Source of the DNA: Collinsella sp. | GTDB lineage: Bacteria; Actinomycetota; Coriobacteriia; Coriobacteriales; Coriobacteriaceae | DNA: 64,000 bases | Assembly (NCBI GenBank): GCA_019414515.1 | Contig: DXLX01000018.1 | Span: 36,415-100,414, forward strand | Direction of reading: 5' to 3' | Part shown: positions 26,301-32,429 of the stretch, one piece after another | How positions within the stretch are numbered: position 1 is the first letter of the stretch | Layout of the letters: the number at the start of each line of letters is the position of its first letter | The notes under the pieces: generated by a model | Database searches by the model: none | The model's input: the letters and a program-made list of their open reading frames with translations, nothing else | What the model was told of the DNA's origin: nothing | Translations under genes and position numbers: made by a program

Positions 26301-26892
26301 TCGAGGGCACCTCCAACGTGGTAATGCCCGCGTCGCCATACTCGATAGAAATTTCGTTGGTGAGGCTATCAATCGAGAAGTAGTACTGCGCGGGAGTCTG
26401 CTCGCCGGCCACGTAGCCATCATCGTATTCGCCTTTTACGCCCGTGGCGCCCTTCGAGGTTGCCCAGAGTTCAAGTTCCTCGTTCCAGGTTGCCTCGGCA
26501 CCGGAAGCCTCCTCTTGCTTCTGCTGCTCGGCGAGTTCCTTGCCCTCGACAAGATCGGTGGCGAGCGTACCCGCAGGTGTGCTCTCGGTCTGCCCGGCGC
26601 CCGTCAGGCCTGCCGCCAATGCAATCTCGGAGTCCGGGGGCGTAAGGACGTCATCGGCGGCGGGCACTGTGGGGTCGGCAACGCCGGCATCGGGCGCGGC
26701 GTCGGCGGCATCGGGCGCGGGGTCGGCGGCATCGGCATCGTCTACTTGTTCGACATCCGTCTGCACAAAGGTGCTATCGGTGGTGAGGGTCTCGGCAAAC
26801 GCGCCCGCGGGCAACGAACCCGTCACCATGGTGAGGGTCACCGCGGCAACGGTCAGGCGGCGGCAAAGCGCTCGAACAGTGGTCCACCTCAT
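20308..26892 (-). CDS. Giant LAxTG-anchored surface protein with leucine-rich repeats
   Basis: The 2194-aa secreted protein starts at the ATG at 26892, with AAAGGA 7 nt upstream. A signal peptide occupies about residues 1-33 (TVAAVTLTMVTGSLPAGAFA). An acidic Ala/Asp-rich stretch follows, then BspA-type leucine-rich repeats at about 170-400 (IPEQAFKECEQL; VERIGHYAFDGCSHVSSVTI). The middle consists of beta-rich modules and, at about 1140-1270, a charged helical region. Around 1590-1640 is a glycine-rich hydrophobic segment (GSIMTIAGVLTAGSAGTVVG). Late modules are a carboxypeptidase-regulatory-like domain (about 1700-1790), an Ig-like bacterial domain (about 1900-1995) and a chitobiase C-terminal-like domain (about 2004-2090). 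The end is Pro-rich, then LAGTG, a hydrophobic span and KRRKR, a sortase signal of LAxTG type. A role in adhesion is an inference. Confidence 0.9.
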   Translation of the reverse strand: MRWTTVRALCRRLTVAAVTLTMVTGSLPAGAFAETLTTDSTFVQTDVEQVDDADAADPAPDAADAAPDAGVADPTVPAADDVLTPPDSEIALAAGLTGAGQTESTPAGTLATDLVEGKELAEQQKQEEASGAEATWNEELELWATSKGATGVKGEYDDGYVAGEQTPAQYYFSIDSLTNEISIEYGDAGITTLEVPSTIDDKNVVSLTGMGSAALTSITFAPNSHVRSVGGLGGSSIKEIALPDSVEELKSYAFYKSKTLQTVTWPNNAAFTTIPEQAFKECEQLDDKVVATLPPSVKTIDYLAFAYCGVPQFYVSDTTVLTFTQINVPGTVERIGHYAFDGCSHVSSVTIGDGVKSIGALAFASLDPAIAGKEIVLPKSVEMIEWGAFENTRYGNETNHNAVALRVMNPDLQLGEAGYPGDYNERVTIDGVTYAIPFSEGQTIYAYATDSAGNPSMVKKLADAVADRKDSVDSSKPAYTFEWMGEAAQITGKLPQGAAAVLVQAGQSTPLAVGDDGSFTADALSKTAATLRISLSGYYDMVLARPGDQMTGTWNIGDIKAEDFTKIPASRAIELNVGFLEPIVGQDKTERIELDSLDNIDLTVKSGGKTLKPAKGDKENDFRIQGTALVVSQAIADADQDLEITLEPKDSLKLGGATATVKPSAGKVDIDLKPWGTATVTTKGDYQGANRVLVFRTSDGKLVADVVTYLMGYEDDGTTPIMKAETPRLKAGSYTIVAFNKTSYDIQATSYSTFSRLGLTVGKYIAQKQVKIEDGKQLDVTLDVPTFDVETYRAERGLTAGSVIADSSAVVGAETELRIHYELKDSQAAKIEIPLAKDAVEDVSAGAREAGASSDAMWAATTWEGDNLVLDMKKSAGADVFVRFKPKAAGIYAVSPLITLGEVTLPLGSTTLEVSGSRIEVDNTDVHSLLGNVAYVYAAPGKSVQLTVGTGSSAAKYTGKTNKLGRAKIEYELPQDTLAAERVTLEARVGSTDVAAAAAEVTARNYVRYVPGASVWNFDVTYRGGTQNLVKDGKDTGKSLWTFHHLPQKKNAYWTFDITLEVGNEEAADTLDLYVDCVDGKTVTIPLTQKSREGTRVRYAAEYVDEGYLKLLNEFNKANDSTYVNCGNFEQIFMPQTYRISNAQLMTMLSFDANASAKKHSAAAEERQQEFSNAVQQWHEYMMDNSFNDVDEAFNDAIDQMVADAFAEEDKDGKEDEAQGGAARKARRAPAASDGEGDGTGNDEAAQFAAELKAAVGGSSALLTQQGDSYGVNVDKMIFEDAYGTSEDWYQELAAAQGANAADAAAIKELVDHASRAEFIAQQAEDLVGQSMGIGQLNQYGSWNDATAAALNKCAGIKASEYNGQSTSGFNDLGQALGSSLSYKAADDDTVKGFKVAAPDGEQTAYIESEFIENSNNNKNQALLFNSIAMQCDILDNLYDNWNVVHSLNNSTIRGWLMAWKRNGDVSAHMKLIRTIRSLKSYKIECEMFGQVFKTDAWKAAGQAFPAATQGIGIFTGIYGVNDASKNWENVNVRMQKVKGEREGYELQHTRLLAKPEKTEDDWKCIYALRDAMEKARAFEDLLHRQLCHDSTDVAVGSIMTIAGVLTAGSAGTVVGAAYDAASTSVGSERAIKLTNAECAYDVACEQVERACQNRITVNWGELTDTEVYKANKDGLISDEKMQSIFEARYRNVAAKAAPDPAGVVYEGLLSNTVEGATVELWSADDAAGTNAVRWDAEEYEQDNPLATGADGAYNWNTPTGWYQVRVTKDGYEEARSAWLRVPPIQTEVNIGLASTAAPEVASAHAYTDCVEVEFAQYMDASDDTLAALCAQGLGDVTYTWLDKQDDPNGKPLSRVLRIRYADACEVGSTVSFELDGARNYAGTAMARWASGELVVGVRADKLKLNVEQAVTMLEGSDFELVAHVTDKAGKPFAGAKVSVGLESSAICSVDANQAVTGEDGAATFVLHGALPGLTTLTAAVDGTALSKQVDVRVSAEAARPARPVATIGATTFGAWSPKENYITVPKGTKLELSAEDGTTIWYTTNDTCPCRDEGRVKYTEPIALDSNMYVRIAAQRPGMSYSEYSKRLNITITVTDEPAPEPTPEPDPTPGDGEQGGGADGSSGTGVPAGGSASTTTTVTTHKSRGKGENGKKSGGTELAGTGDATAMTVAALGIAGATVAAAGIAAAKRRKR

Positions 26893-26953
26893 GGTCGTTC
26901 CTTTCCTGAAACCAAAAGTCATCCAGCGTAATCGTCGTCCAAAAACAAAGCGA

Positions 26954-26993
26954 ACGGTAGGTTCATATATACGAACCTACCGTTCTACCTGCG
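26954..26993 (-). promoter_or_regulatory. Palindromic operator upstream of the 2194-aa surface protein
   Basis: ACGGTAGGTTC and GAACCTACCGT (26954-26964, 26973-26983) flank an 8-bp AT spacer. The box TCTACCTGCG lies at 26984-26993. The same palindrome core, spacer length and box distance (15.5 bp from the palindrome centre) occur at 29408-29446 before the other surface-protein gene. On the minus strand the order is CGCAGGTAGA, then palindrome, then gene, about 60 bp from the start codon. Confidence 0.75.
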
Positions 26994-26994
26994 C

Positions 26995-27033
26995 AAACCG
27001 CCACAAAGGGGACAGGCACCTTTGTGGCGGTTT
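26995..27033. repeat. CACAAAGG/CCTTTGTG hairpin, copy 2
   Basis: AAACCGCCACAAAGG (26995-27009) pairs perfectly with CCTTTGTGGCGGTTT (27019-27033) around GGACAGGCA. The GGGGACAGG motif is carried in the loop side. Confidence 0.9.
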
Positions 27034-27065
27034 GGGGTCTGGTCGGCGAACCGATTCCGATGTTT

Positions 27066-27283
27066 GTCTCGATCTGTAACAGTTAGGCCCTGTTGAGCCT
27101 TGTAGTTGTTACAGATCGAGATATTGCTCCAGCCGCCCCCGCTTTGTCTCAATCTGTAACAGTTAGAGACCAAATTCCCCGCTACGTGTTACAGATCGAG
27201 ACGTTAGGTTGGCGGCCATTCGGTTCATCTCAATCTGTAACATCTAGAGCCGTTTTGACTGGCTTGGTGTTACAGATTGAGAT
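27066..27283. repeat. Alternating inverted-repeat array 3 (three units, six arms)
   Basis: Forward arms start at 27067, 27147 and 27228 and inverted arms at 27107, 27187 and 27268. Distances are 40, 40, 40, 41 and 40 bp. All six arms keep the 9-bp core TCTGTAACA. Units 2 and 3 match array 2 almost base for base, including the normally variable interior. The array separates the stop of the 663-aa surface-protein gene from the upstream region of the 2194-aa gene. Confidence 0.95.
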
Positions 27284-27319
27284 TTTGCTAAAGCCGAGGA
27301 TGGGCGCCGCCGCCAAAAC

Positions 27320-29311
27320 CTAACGCTTGCGGCGCTTGGTTGCGGCGATGCCGGCAGCGGCAACGGTTGCGCCAGCGATACCTAGGGCGGTGACCGTCAT
27401 TACGGTGGTATCTCCCGTGGTAGCCAGGACAGCATCGCCCTTCTTGGTCGGCGCGGCTTTCTCAACCGTCTTGGTCGTGGCGGTTGTCGTGGCCGGCTTA
27501 GCCGCGGGTTTGGTCTCGGGTTTCGTCTCAGGCTTGGTTTCGGGCTTGACCTCGGGCTGCGGCGTCGGATTGGGATCCGGCGTAGGCTGCGGATCGGGAG
27601 TCGGCGTGGCTTCAGGCGTAAAGGTCAAATCGGTGTTGAGCCACAGAGTGAAGATACAGCCGCTCTCGGGATCAACTACACTCGCTTCGCCCATCTGGTA
27701 GCCGCCCTCCTGGCCGTTGATCACCAGCTTGGTGTTGGGCGTAAAGTAGAATCCGCGCGCGGGCTTGAGGTAGATACCGTAGCGATAGGTCACGCCAGGC
27801 TTAAAGGCGTCGATGTGGTTCGTGATGTTCTGATCCCAGAACTCCTGAGAGTTCACTTCGCTGCCGTCGCTACCCGTCCAGTACTCACACTGAGGAAGGA
27901 AGTTGGAGCCCGTCGGAACATTCGCCGTAAAGACCGGCTTATCGCCTGCCTTGAAGGTGGTCGTGGCGCCGTTGATCTCGATAACGTCGATGGCCCGCCA
28001 TTCGTCGATCGGCTGCTCGCACAGCATATTGTCAGCGTTTGGCGCGAAGACGCCGTTGACGGTCTTGATGTGGTGCGTCCAATGGCCGTTGACGTACATC
28101 ATGCAGTCATTGCCCACGGTATTGTCGCCCTTGAGCCTCAGCTCGACGGAATACATGTAGAACTTGCCCTCTTCGAAGTGTTCGATCCTCCTCGCGCCCG
28201 TCGGATACTTGGCGGGGTCGGAATACCAGAAGGCAACGGGCGTGAGCTCCGCGGGGTCGCTGCCATCCATCTCCTCCCAGCACTCGTAGGCGATCTCGTA
28301 CTTGTCGGCGTCAGCAGCGGGAATCGTCGCGGTCGCGCGGGGCGCCTCGCCGGGCGCGTAGTTGGTCTTCACGTCGTTGACGTTCAGGTTATGGAGGGCT
28401 TCGTTTTCTGACGCAACGAGCGTAATTTCGCTATTGATGGCGTAGCGGAGGTAATAATCGTACCTGGTTTCGTTGAGGATAGTCGAGCTGCCTTCATAGT
28501 CAGTTCCGGTATACTCCAGTGCCGAGCCAATATAGAGAGCCTCATTGCGCGTGAGTCGATACGAGCCGCCTGCCGCGCCACCCGTAAAGGTCAGCGTCAG
28601 CCTCATGTGATTGCCAACGGGTTCGAAGCGAGCCGTCACGTCGGACATGGACGCATCCTGAACTTCGACCAGAGTGCCCGAAGCGGCATCGGCCCTGTAG
28701 TACTTAACCTCGACAACTTCGCTCGCAAGCGCTTCTGGAATGCCACCCTCAACATCGGGAAAATCATGGGTATACGACTGGCCCTTTTCGAGCGTGATGT
28801 TGTCCGAAAGCTCGCAGTTCGTATAATGATCGACCACGGTCGTATTGACCCTAACGCCGCCCCCGCCTGTCACATCGGTCACGCCACAGGGCATGATGGC
28901 GTTGCTCGCCGGCATGGCGGCGTTGTCGTCGCCAGAAGCGTTTTGCCCAGCGAGCGCAGCACCGCTAGGCTCATTGGCGGCATCGGCTGGGATTGTCTGC
29001 TGAGGCTCAACGGTGGCTTGCGCCGCCGGAGCAGCATCGGTTGCAGGCGCGGTCGAAGCAGCTGGCGCGGTCGTTGCAGCCGTATCCTCCGCAACCGTCG
29101 GCGTCACCGGAGCCGCGGCAACCTCATCCGTCCCAGCGGCGGGATCGGCGCATTCCGTCGCCAGCGCCACGCTCGGCAGCAGCAACTGACCGACCATAAG
29201 CGCACACGCGCCGGCGCAAGCTATTTTGGCACCCACACAACGCCAGGTACCGTGAACCAGCGAGCAGGTGGACTCACGTTGAGCTTGCTTGTCAAAGTGG
29301 CTTACGTTCAT
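27320..29311 (-). CDS. LAxTG-anchored surface protein with a duplicated domain
   Basis: The 663-aa secreted protein starts at the ATG at 29311, which has AAGGAGG 7 nt upstream; earlier in-frame codons run through an intergenic hairpin. The signal peptide includes CAGACALMVGQLLLPSVALA. A low-complexity Ala/Thr/Pro stalk covers about 35-115. Two related modules follow at about 320-430 and 450-560. Each has a W-containing loop, a Phe-Trp pair (AFWYSDP; EFWDQN), a F-x-x-G-x-x-Y-x-Y strand (FEEGKFYMYSVEL; FKPGVTYRYGIYL) and a closing MYVNG or LVINGQ. A Pro/Lys/Glu-rich spacer (PTPDPQPTPDPNPTPQPEVK; PETKPETK repeats) leads to LATTG at about 629, a hydrophobic span and KRRKR. The function is unknown; surface display is well supported. 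Confidence 0.88.
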   Translation of the reverse strand: MNVSHFDKQAQRESTCSLVHGTWRCVGAKIACAGACALMVGQLLLPSVALATECADPAAGTDEVAAAPVTPTVAEDTAATTAPAASTAPATDAAPAAQATVEPQQTIPADAANEPSGAALAGQNASGDDNAAMPASNAIMPCGVTDVTGGGGVRVNTTVVDHYTNCELSDNITLEKGQSYTHDFPDVEGGIPEALASEVVEVKYYRADAASGTLVEVQDASMSDVTARFEPVGNHMRLTLTFTGGAAGGSYRLTRNEALYIGSALEYTGTDYEGSSTILNETRYDYYLRYAINSEITLVASENEALHNLNVNDVKTNYAPGEAPRATATIPAADADKYEIAYECWEEMDGSDPAELTPVAFWYSDPAKYPTGARRIEHFEEGKFYMYSVELRLKGDNTVGNDCMMYVNGHWTHHIKTVNGVFAPNADNMLCEQPIDEWRAIDVIEINGATTTFKAGDKPVFTANVPTGSNFLPQCEYWTGSDGSEVNSQEFWDQNITNHIDAFKPGVTYRYGIYLKPARGFYFTPNTKLVINGQEGGYQMGEASVVDPESGCIFTLWLNTDLTFTPEATPTPDPQPTPDPNPTPQPEVKPETKPETKPETKPAAKPATTTATTKTVEKAAPTKKGDAVLATTGDTTVMTVTALGIAGATVAAAGIAATKRRKR

Positions 29312-29337
29312 AACGGCCTCCTTGGTCGTAGGGACAT

Positions 29338-29372
29338 ACCACCACAAAGGTGCCTGTCCCCTTTGTGGTGGT
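29338..29372. repeat. CACAAAGG/CCTTTGTG hairpin, copy 3
   Basis: ACCACCACAAAGG (29338-29350) pairs with CCTTTGTGGTGGT (29360-29372). It lies inside the leader region of the 663-aa surface-protein gene, between its operator and its start codon, so its hairpin would be part of the mRNA leader if transcription starts near the operator. Confidence 0.85.
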
Positions 29373-29407
29373 CCTGTACCACCAAGATGTGCCAAATGAC
29401 TCCATAT

Positions 29408-29446
29408 GCCTAGGTTCGTAGATGTGAACCTAGGCCTCTACCTGCG
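29408..29446. promoter_or_regulatory. Palindromic operator between the surface-protein and membrane LuxR genes
   Basis: GCCTAGGTTC and GAACCTAGGC (29408-29417, 29426-29435) flank an 8-bp spacer, with TCTACCTGCG at 29437-29446. The geometry is identical to 26954-26993. It lies in the divergent region between the 663-aa surface protein and the membrane LuxR-type regulator, so it could control one or both. Confidence 0.75.
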
Positions 29447-29537
29447 GTTTAATTCAATATGATTTCGCCATCGCCACACTCGTCCCGGGAACGCTACAAT
29501 CGAGGACACGATTATTCGTCCACCCAAAGGACCGTCC

Positions 29538-30941
29538 TTGAACCTGAGCAGGCCTAAAATCAACGCGCTTCTGGCACTCGCGCTCTTCACCTTCGCCTTC
29601 CTTGCCGCCGAGTTTCGTTTCGACGTCAACGTCGGGCTGCTCGCCGGTGCCGAACGCGTTGTAATCGCACAGGGCTTTATTCTGGGTGCGAGCGTGCTCG
29701 GCTTTATCGGATATGCACCACTGCTCGGTCTCGCCCAACGCAAAGGCCAGCCCCAGGCAGTTGTCAGCGCCGCCGTTCCCATCGCCATCCTGGGATTGAC
29801 CCAGATCCAGTCCCCCACGGGTTCGCTTGCCCTCGAGATTCTGGGCTGCCTCGCATTCCTCGGACTCGGCCTGCTGGGCGCCGCTGCGCACCACGCCTTT
29901 TCACTGGCGTTTCAAGACGATCCCAAGCTCGCCACCGGTGCGGGAGCAGCCTATGCCGCGGGCATCCTGATGCAGTTCGCCGTCAACCTGCTCAATTGCG
30001 GCGGTATCGCAGAGCTCATCGTCCTTGGCGCAGCGACTATCGCCATATCCGCCCTCAGCGTCGTTCCCCAAAAAGCTGCCGAGAGCTCCAGCCCCGCCAT
30101 CAATCCCTTTGCTGAGTCCTCTCATGCCCTCGCCAAGCAGGCATGCTGGAGCATCGCGCTCGTCATGATTCTTGCCTGTCTGTTCTCCACCCTCGACAAC
30201 GTGGTCACACTCTCCAACGCCCACGGCACCATTGCCGTGCAGACTTGGCCGCGCCTCTTTTTGGCGGCAAGCGGCCTTGCCGCCGGTCTTATCTTTGACC
30301 TTGCCGAGCGCCGCTACATGGGACTTGTCATGCTCGGCATCGCCGTGCTCTCGACCATTTCCATCCTGGCCGTGGAGGCCGGCGCCGATCCCAACCTAGG
30401 CCTTGTCGTCTTTTACCTGAGCTCGGGCTTTTTCGTCACGTTCTTTACCGCCACCTTTACACAGCTGGCACCGCACATGCATGCGCCCGCCCTTTGGGCT
30501 GGCATGGGCCGCGCCGCCAACAATGTATGCGCTTTCACCACATCGGGCATCTCGCTTGCTCTCGTGACCTCGGATAACGTTGCCCTCATTATGATCGGTG
30601 CGCTCGTTTTGCTCGTCGCCGCCTGCGCGGCGTTTGTAGCCGCGGGCCTGTTCCGCCTGCCCCAAACCGAGCGGGAGCGCGAGCGCGAGCAGCTGGCAGA
30701 AGAAGCACTCGCCGCCCCCACCATCGAGGAGCAACGCCAGGCCTTCATCGCCAACCACGCTCTCACCCCGCGCGAAGTCGACGTGCTCATAGCCGTGACC
30801 CAGGATGAACGCCCGCTCAAGCAGGTTGCCGAGGAACTCGGTATCTCGATGCGCATGGTACAGCGCCACCTGAGCTCCATCTACCAAAAGACCGACACGC
30901 AGACGCACGCCGGTCTCACCAAGGCCTTCCCCTCGGCCTAA
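29538..30941 (+). CDS. LuxR-family transcriptional regulator with multi-span membrane domain
   Basis: The 467-aa protein has about twelve hydrophobic segments in residues 1-375, resembling a transporter-like sensor. A charged linker (ERERERE) leads to a C-terminal LuxR HTH at about 400-467 (HALTPREVDVLIAVTQDE, then QVAEELGISMRMVQRHLSSI). It starts with TTG at 29538, supported by AAAGGA 6 nt upstream and by the absence of a better start. The architecture is common in Coriobacteriia from general knowledge; ligands are unknown. Being tethered to the membrane, it would bind DNA close to the membrane. Its divergent neighbour is a LAxTG surface protein with a palindromic operator between them, so autoregulation and surface-protein control are reasonable inferences. 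Confidence 0.85.
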   Translation: MNLSRPKINALLALALFTFAFLAAEFRFDVNVGLLAGAERVVIAQGFILGASVLGFIGYAPLLGLAQRKGQPQAVVSAAVPIAILGLTQIQSPTGSLALEILGCLAFLGLGLLGAAAHHAFSLAFQDDPKLATGAGAAYAAGILMQFAVNLLNCGGIAELIVLGAATIAISALSVVPQKAAESSSPAINPFAESSHALAKQACWSIALVMILACLFSTLDNVVTLSNAHGTIAVQTWPRLFLAASGLAAGLIFDLAERRYMGLVMLGIAVLSTISILAVEAGADPNLGLVVFYLSSGFFVTFFTATFTQLAPHMHAPALWAGMGRAANNVCAFTTSGISLALVTSDNVALIMIGALVLLVAACAAFVAAGLFRLPQTEREREREQLAEEALAAPTIEEQRQAFIANHALTPREVDVLIAVTQDERPLKQVAEELGISMRMVQRHLSSIYQKTDTQTHAGLTKAFPSA

Positions 30942-30947
30942 AACAAA

Positions 30948-30984
30948 AACCACCGCAAAGGTGCTTGTCCCCTTTGTGGTGGTT
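30948..30984 (-). terminator. CACAAAGG-type hairpin, copy 4, acting as terminator
   Basis: AACCACCGCAAAGG (30948-30961) pairs with CCTTTGTGGTGGTT (30971-30984), one mismatch. On the minus strand it is followed by TTTGTTTTAGG, so it can terminate the kinase-like gene at 30994. It belongs to the same repeat family as 20067, 26995 and 29338. Confidence 0.75.
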
Positions 30985-30993
30985 ATTGATCGG

Positions 30994-31617
30994 CTAGCCT
31001 TCGAGCTGCGCTACCTTGTAGCGGTAGGCAGCGGCGATGACATCTTTGCAGCCCTCGCGGCCCAGCTTGGCGCGGTTGACGACGATGTCCTTGCCACTCG
31101 TCATCTTCCACTTTCCGGCGCTGTAGCGCTTATAGAACGCCTCGCGCGCCTTCTGCTGCTGCTTGACCAGCTTGGCGCCCTTCTTTTTGTTAAGGCCGCG
31201 CTTCTTGCGCACGATCTCGACGCGGTCCTCAAAGGGTGCGGTCACCAACACGGCAATGTGGTTGGGATTGTTACGCAGCAGGTAATCGGACAGACGGCCT
31301 TCGATAATGCAGCTCTCGGTCTCGCCCAGATCCAAAATCACCTGGCTCATCTTTTGGAACAACTTGTCCGAGTACGAACGTGCATCGTAGCGGTCGGGCA
31401 GAAACGCCATATTCTCCACGGCCAGGCGCTCGTCGTAGGCAGCCATCTTGTCGAGCGACTCGCCCGCGCGCAGCGACGCGCGCACCAGCAGCTCGTTATC
31501 GTACAGCGGAATCCCCAACTCGTCGGCAAGCATGCGACCAATCTCGTGGCCCTCGGCGCCAAAGTCGCGCGCGATGGTAATGACCACAGGATTCTTCTTA
31601 TTCTCCAGATCGCTCAT
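30994..31617 (-). CDS. Cytidylate kinase-like family protein
   Basis: The 207-aa protein belongs to the P-loop nucleotide-kinase group often annotated cytidylate kinase-like. It begins ITIARDFGAEGHEIGRMLAD (about 13-32), where the family's phosphate loop has the form ITISRxxGSGGxxIG; the Lys/Ser pair of a classical Walker A is absent. Later motifs are CIIEGRLSDYLLR and VTAPFEDRVEIVRKKRGLNK. True CMP kinase (Cmk) is probably encoded elsewhere, so the substrate is uncertain. The start has AAAGGA about 7 nt upstream. Confidence 0.8.
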   Translation of the reverse strand: MSDLENKKNPVVITIARDFGAEGHEIGRMLADELGIPLYDNELLVRASLRAGESLDKMAAYDERLAVENMAFLPDRYDARSYSDKLFQKMSQVILDLGETESCIIEGRLSDYLLRNNPNHIAVLVTAPFEDRVEIVRKKRGLNKKKGAKLVKQQQKAREAFYKRYSAGKWKMTSGKDIVVNRAKLGREGCKDVIAAAYRYKVAQLEG

Positions 31618-31680
31618 CGCGATTCCTTTCTAACAAATGAGAAATAGGCAATCCCTGATTCCCATTTTGTCCCCACCTTC

Positions 31681-31788
31681 GTCCTGGTTTCCCAAGTGCG
31701 GCAGATTGCCCCGAAAGAGGAGCGCCGCGTACTAAATGTACGCAAGCGACGATTGAGGGGCAAGGTGCCGTGCTTGGGGAAGCAGGAC
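31681..31788. repeat. 108-bp imperfect palindrome with inner hairpin
   Basis: GTCCTG at 31681 pairs with CAGGAC at 31783-31788, and pairing continues inward with gaps (CCCAAG/CTTGGG, TTGCCCC/GGGGCAA). A short inner hairpin GCGTAC/GTACGC lies on either side of a 5-nt AT loop. The palindrome directly abuts the stop codon of the permease gene at 31788 and may end that operon. Confidence 0.75.
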
Positions 31789-32426
31789 TATGCGGCTACG
31801 ATACGGCGTTGATATGCCCTCACCAGCAGCGAGATACCAAAGTTGAGCACAAAGTACATCGCAAACACCAGGCCGTAGAGCATAAGCACCTGCGACAGGT
31901 CGATCGCGTGGGCCATCACGACGTTTGCCGTGTACATGAGCTCGGCCACGTTAATACCCGAAAGATACGAGCTGTCCTTAATGACGGTCGTGCACTGGCT
32001 AAACAGCGCCGGAATGATCGTCTTAAACGTCTGCGGCAAAATGATGTAGCGCATGGTGGCAAAGAAGCCGAAGCCCTGGCTCTGCGCCGCCTCAAACTGG
32101 CCGCGCGGAATCGAGTTGAGGCCGCCGCGCACAATCTCGGCCATAACAGCGCTGGTAAACAGCGTAAAGGCGATGGTCGAAATCACAATGTCCAAACCCT
32201 GCACCGTAAAGTAGATAAACAGGATCCACAGCAGGTTCGGTGTGCAACGGAACAGCTCAATATAGGCGCTCACCAAAATACGGAACGGGCGTGGCGCATA
32301 GCTTTTAACAAGCGCCAGCACCGTGCCAAAGATGAGCGAGAAAAAGATCGACAGCGCCGAGATCTCGATCGTCTTAACAAAGCCGCCCCAAATGTAGAGC
32401 AGGTTGGTCGCGTTGAAGATTTCCAT
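31788..32426 (-). CDS. Polar amino acid ABC transporter permease 2
   Basis: The 212-aa membrane protein of the HisM/GlnP type has about five spans. The cytoplasmic coupling loop EIVRGGLNSIPRGQFEAAQS (about 87-106), continuing GFGFFATMRYIILPQ, is characteristic and docks on the ATPase. GAGGAGG, within the end of the preceding permease gene, lies about 11 nt before the ATG at 32426. It is the last gene of the four-gene uptake operon. Confidence 0.92.
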   Translation of the reverse strand: MEIFNATNLLYIWGGFVKTIEISALSIFFSLIFGTVLALVKSYAPRPFRILVSAYIELFRCTPNLLWILFIYFTVQGLDIVISTIAFTLFTSAVMAEIVRGGLNSIPRGQFEAAQSQGFGFFATMRYIILPQTFKTIIPALFSQCTTVIKDSSYLSGINVAELMYTANVVMAHAIDLSQVLMLYGLVFAMYFVLNFGISLLVRAYQRRIVAA

Positions 32427-32429
32427 GCG

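Noticed and set aside
26985..27173. 62-aa minus-strand frame in array 3
   Set aside because: It translates the repeat arms and a hairpin and has no ribosome site.
29312..29395. 28-residue N-terminal extension of the 663-aa surface protein
   Set aside because: The extra codons run through the CACAAAGG hairpin. The ATG at 29311 has AAGGAGG and begins a normal signal peptide.
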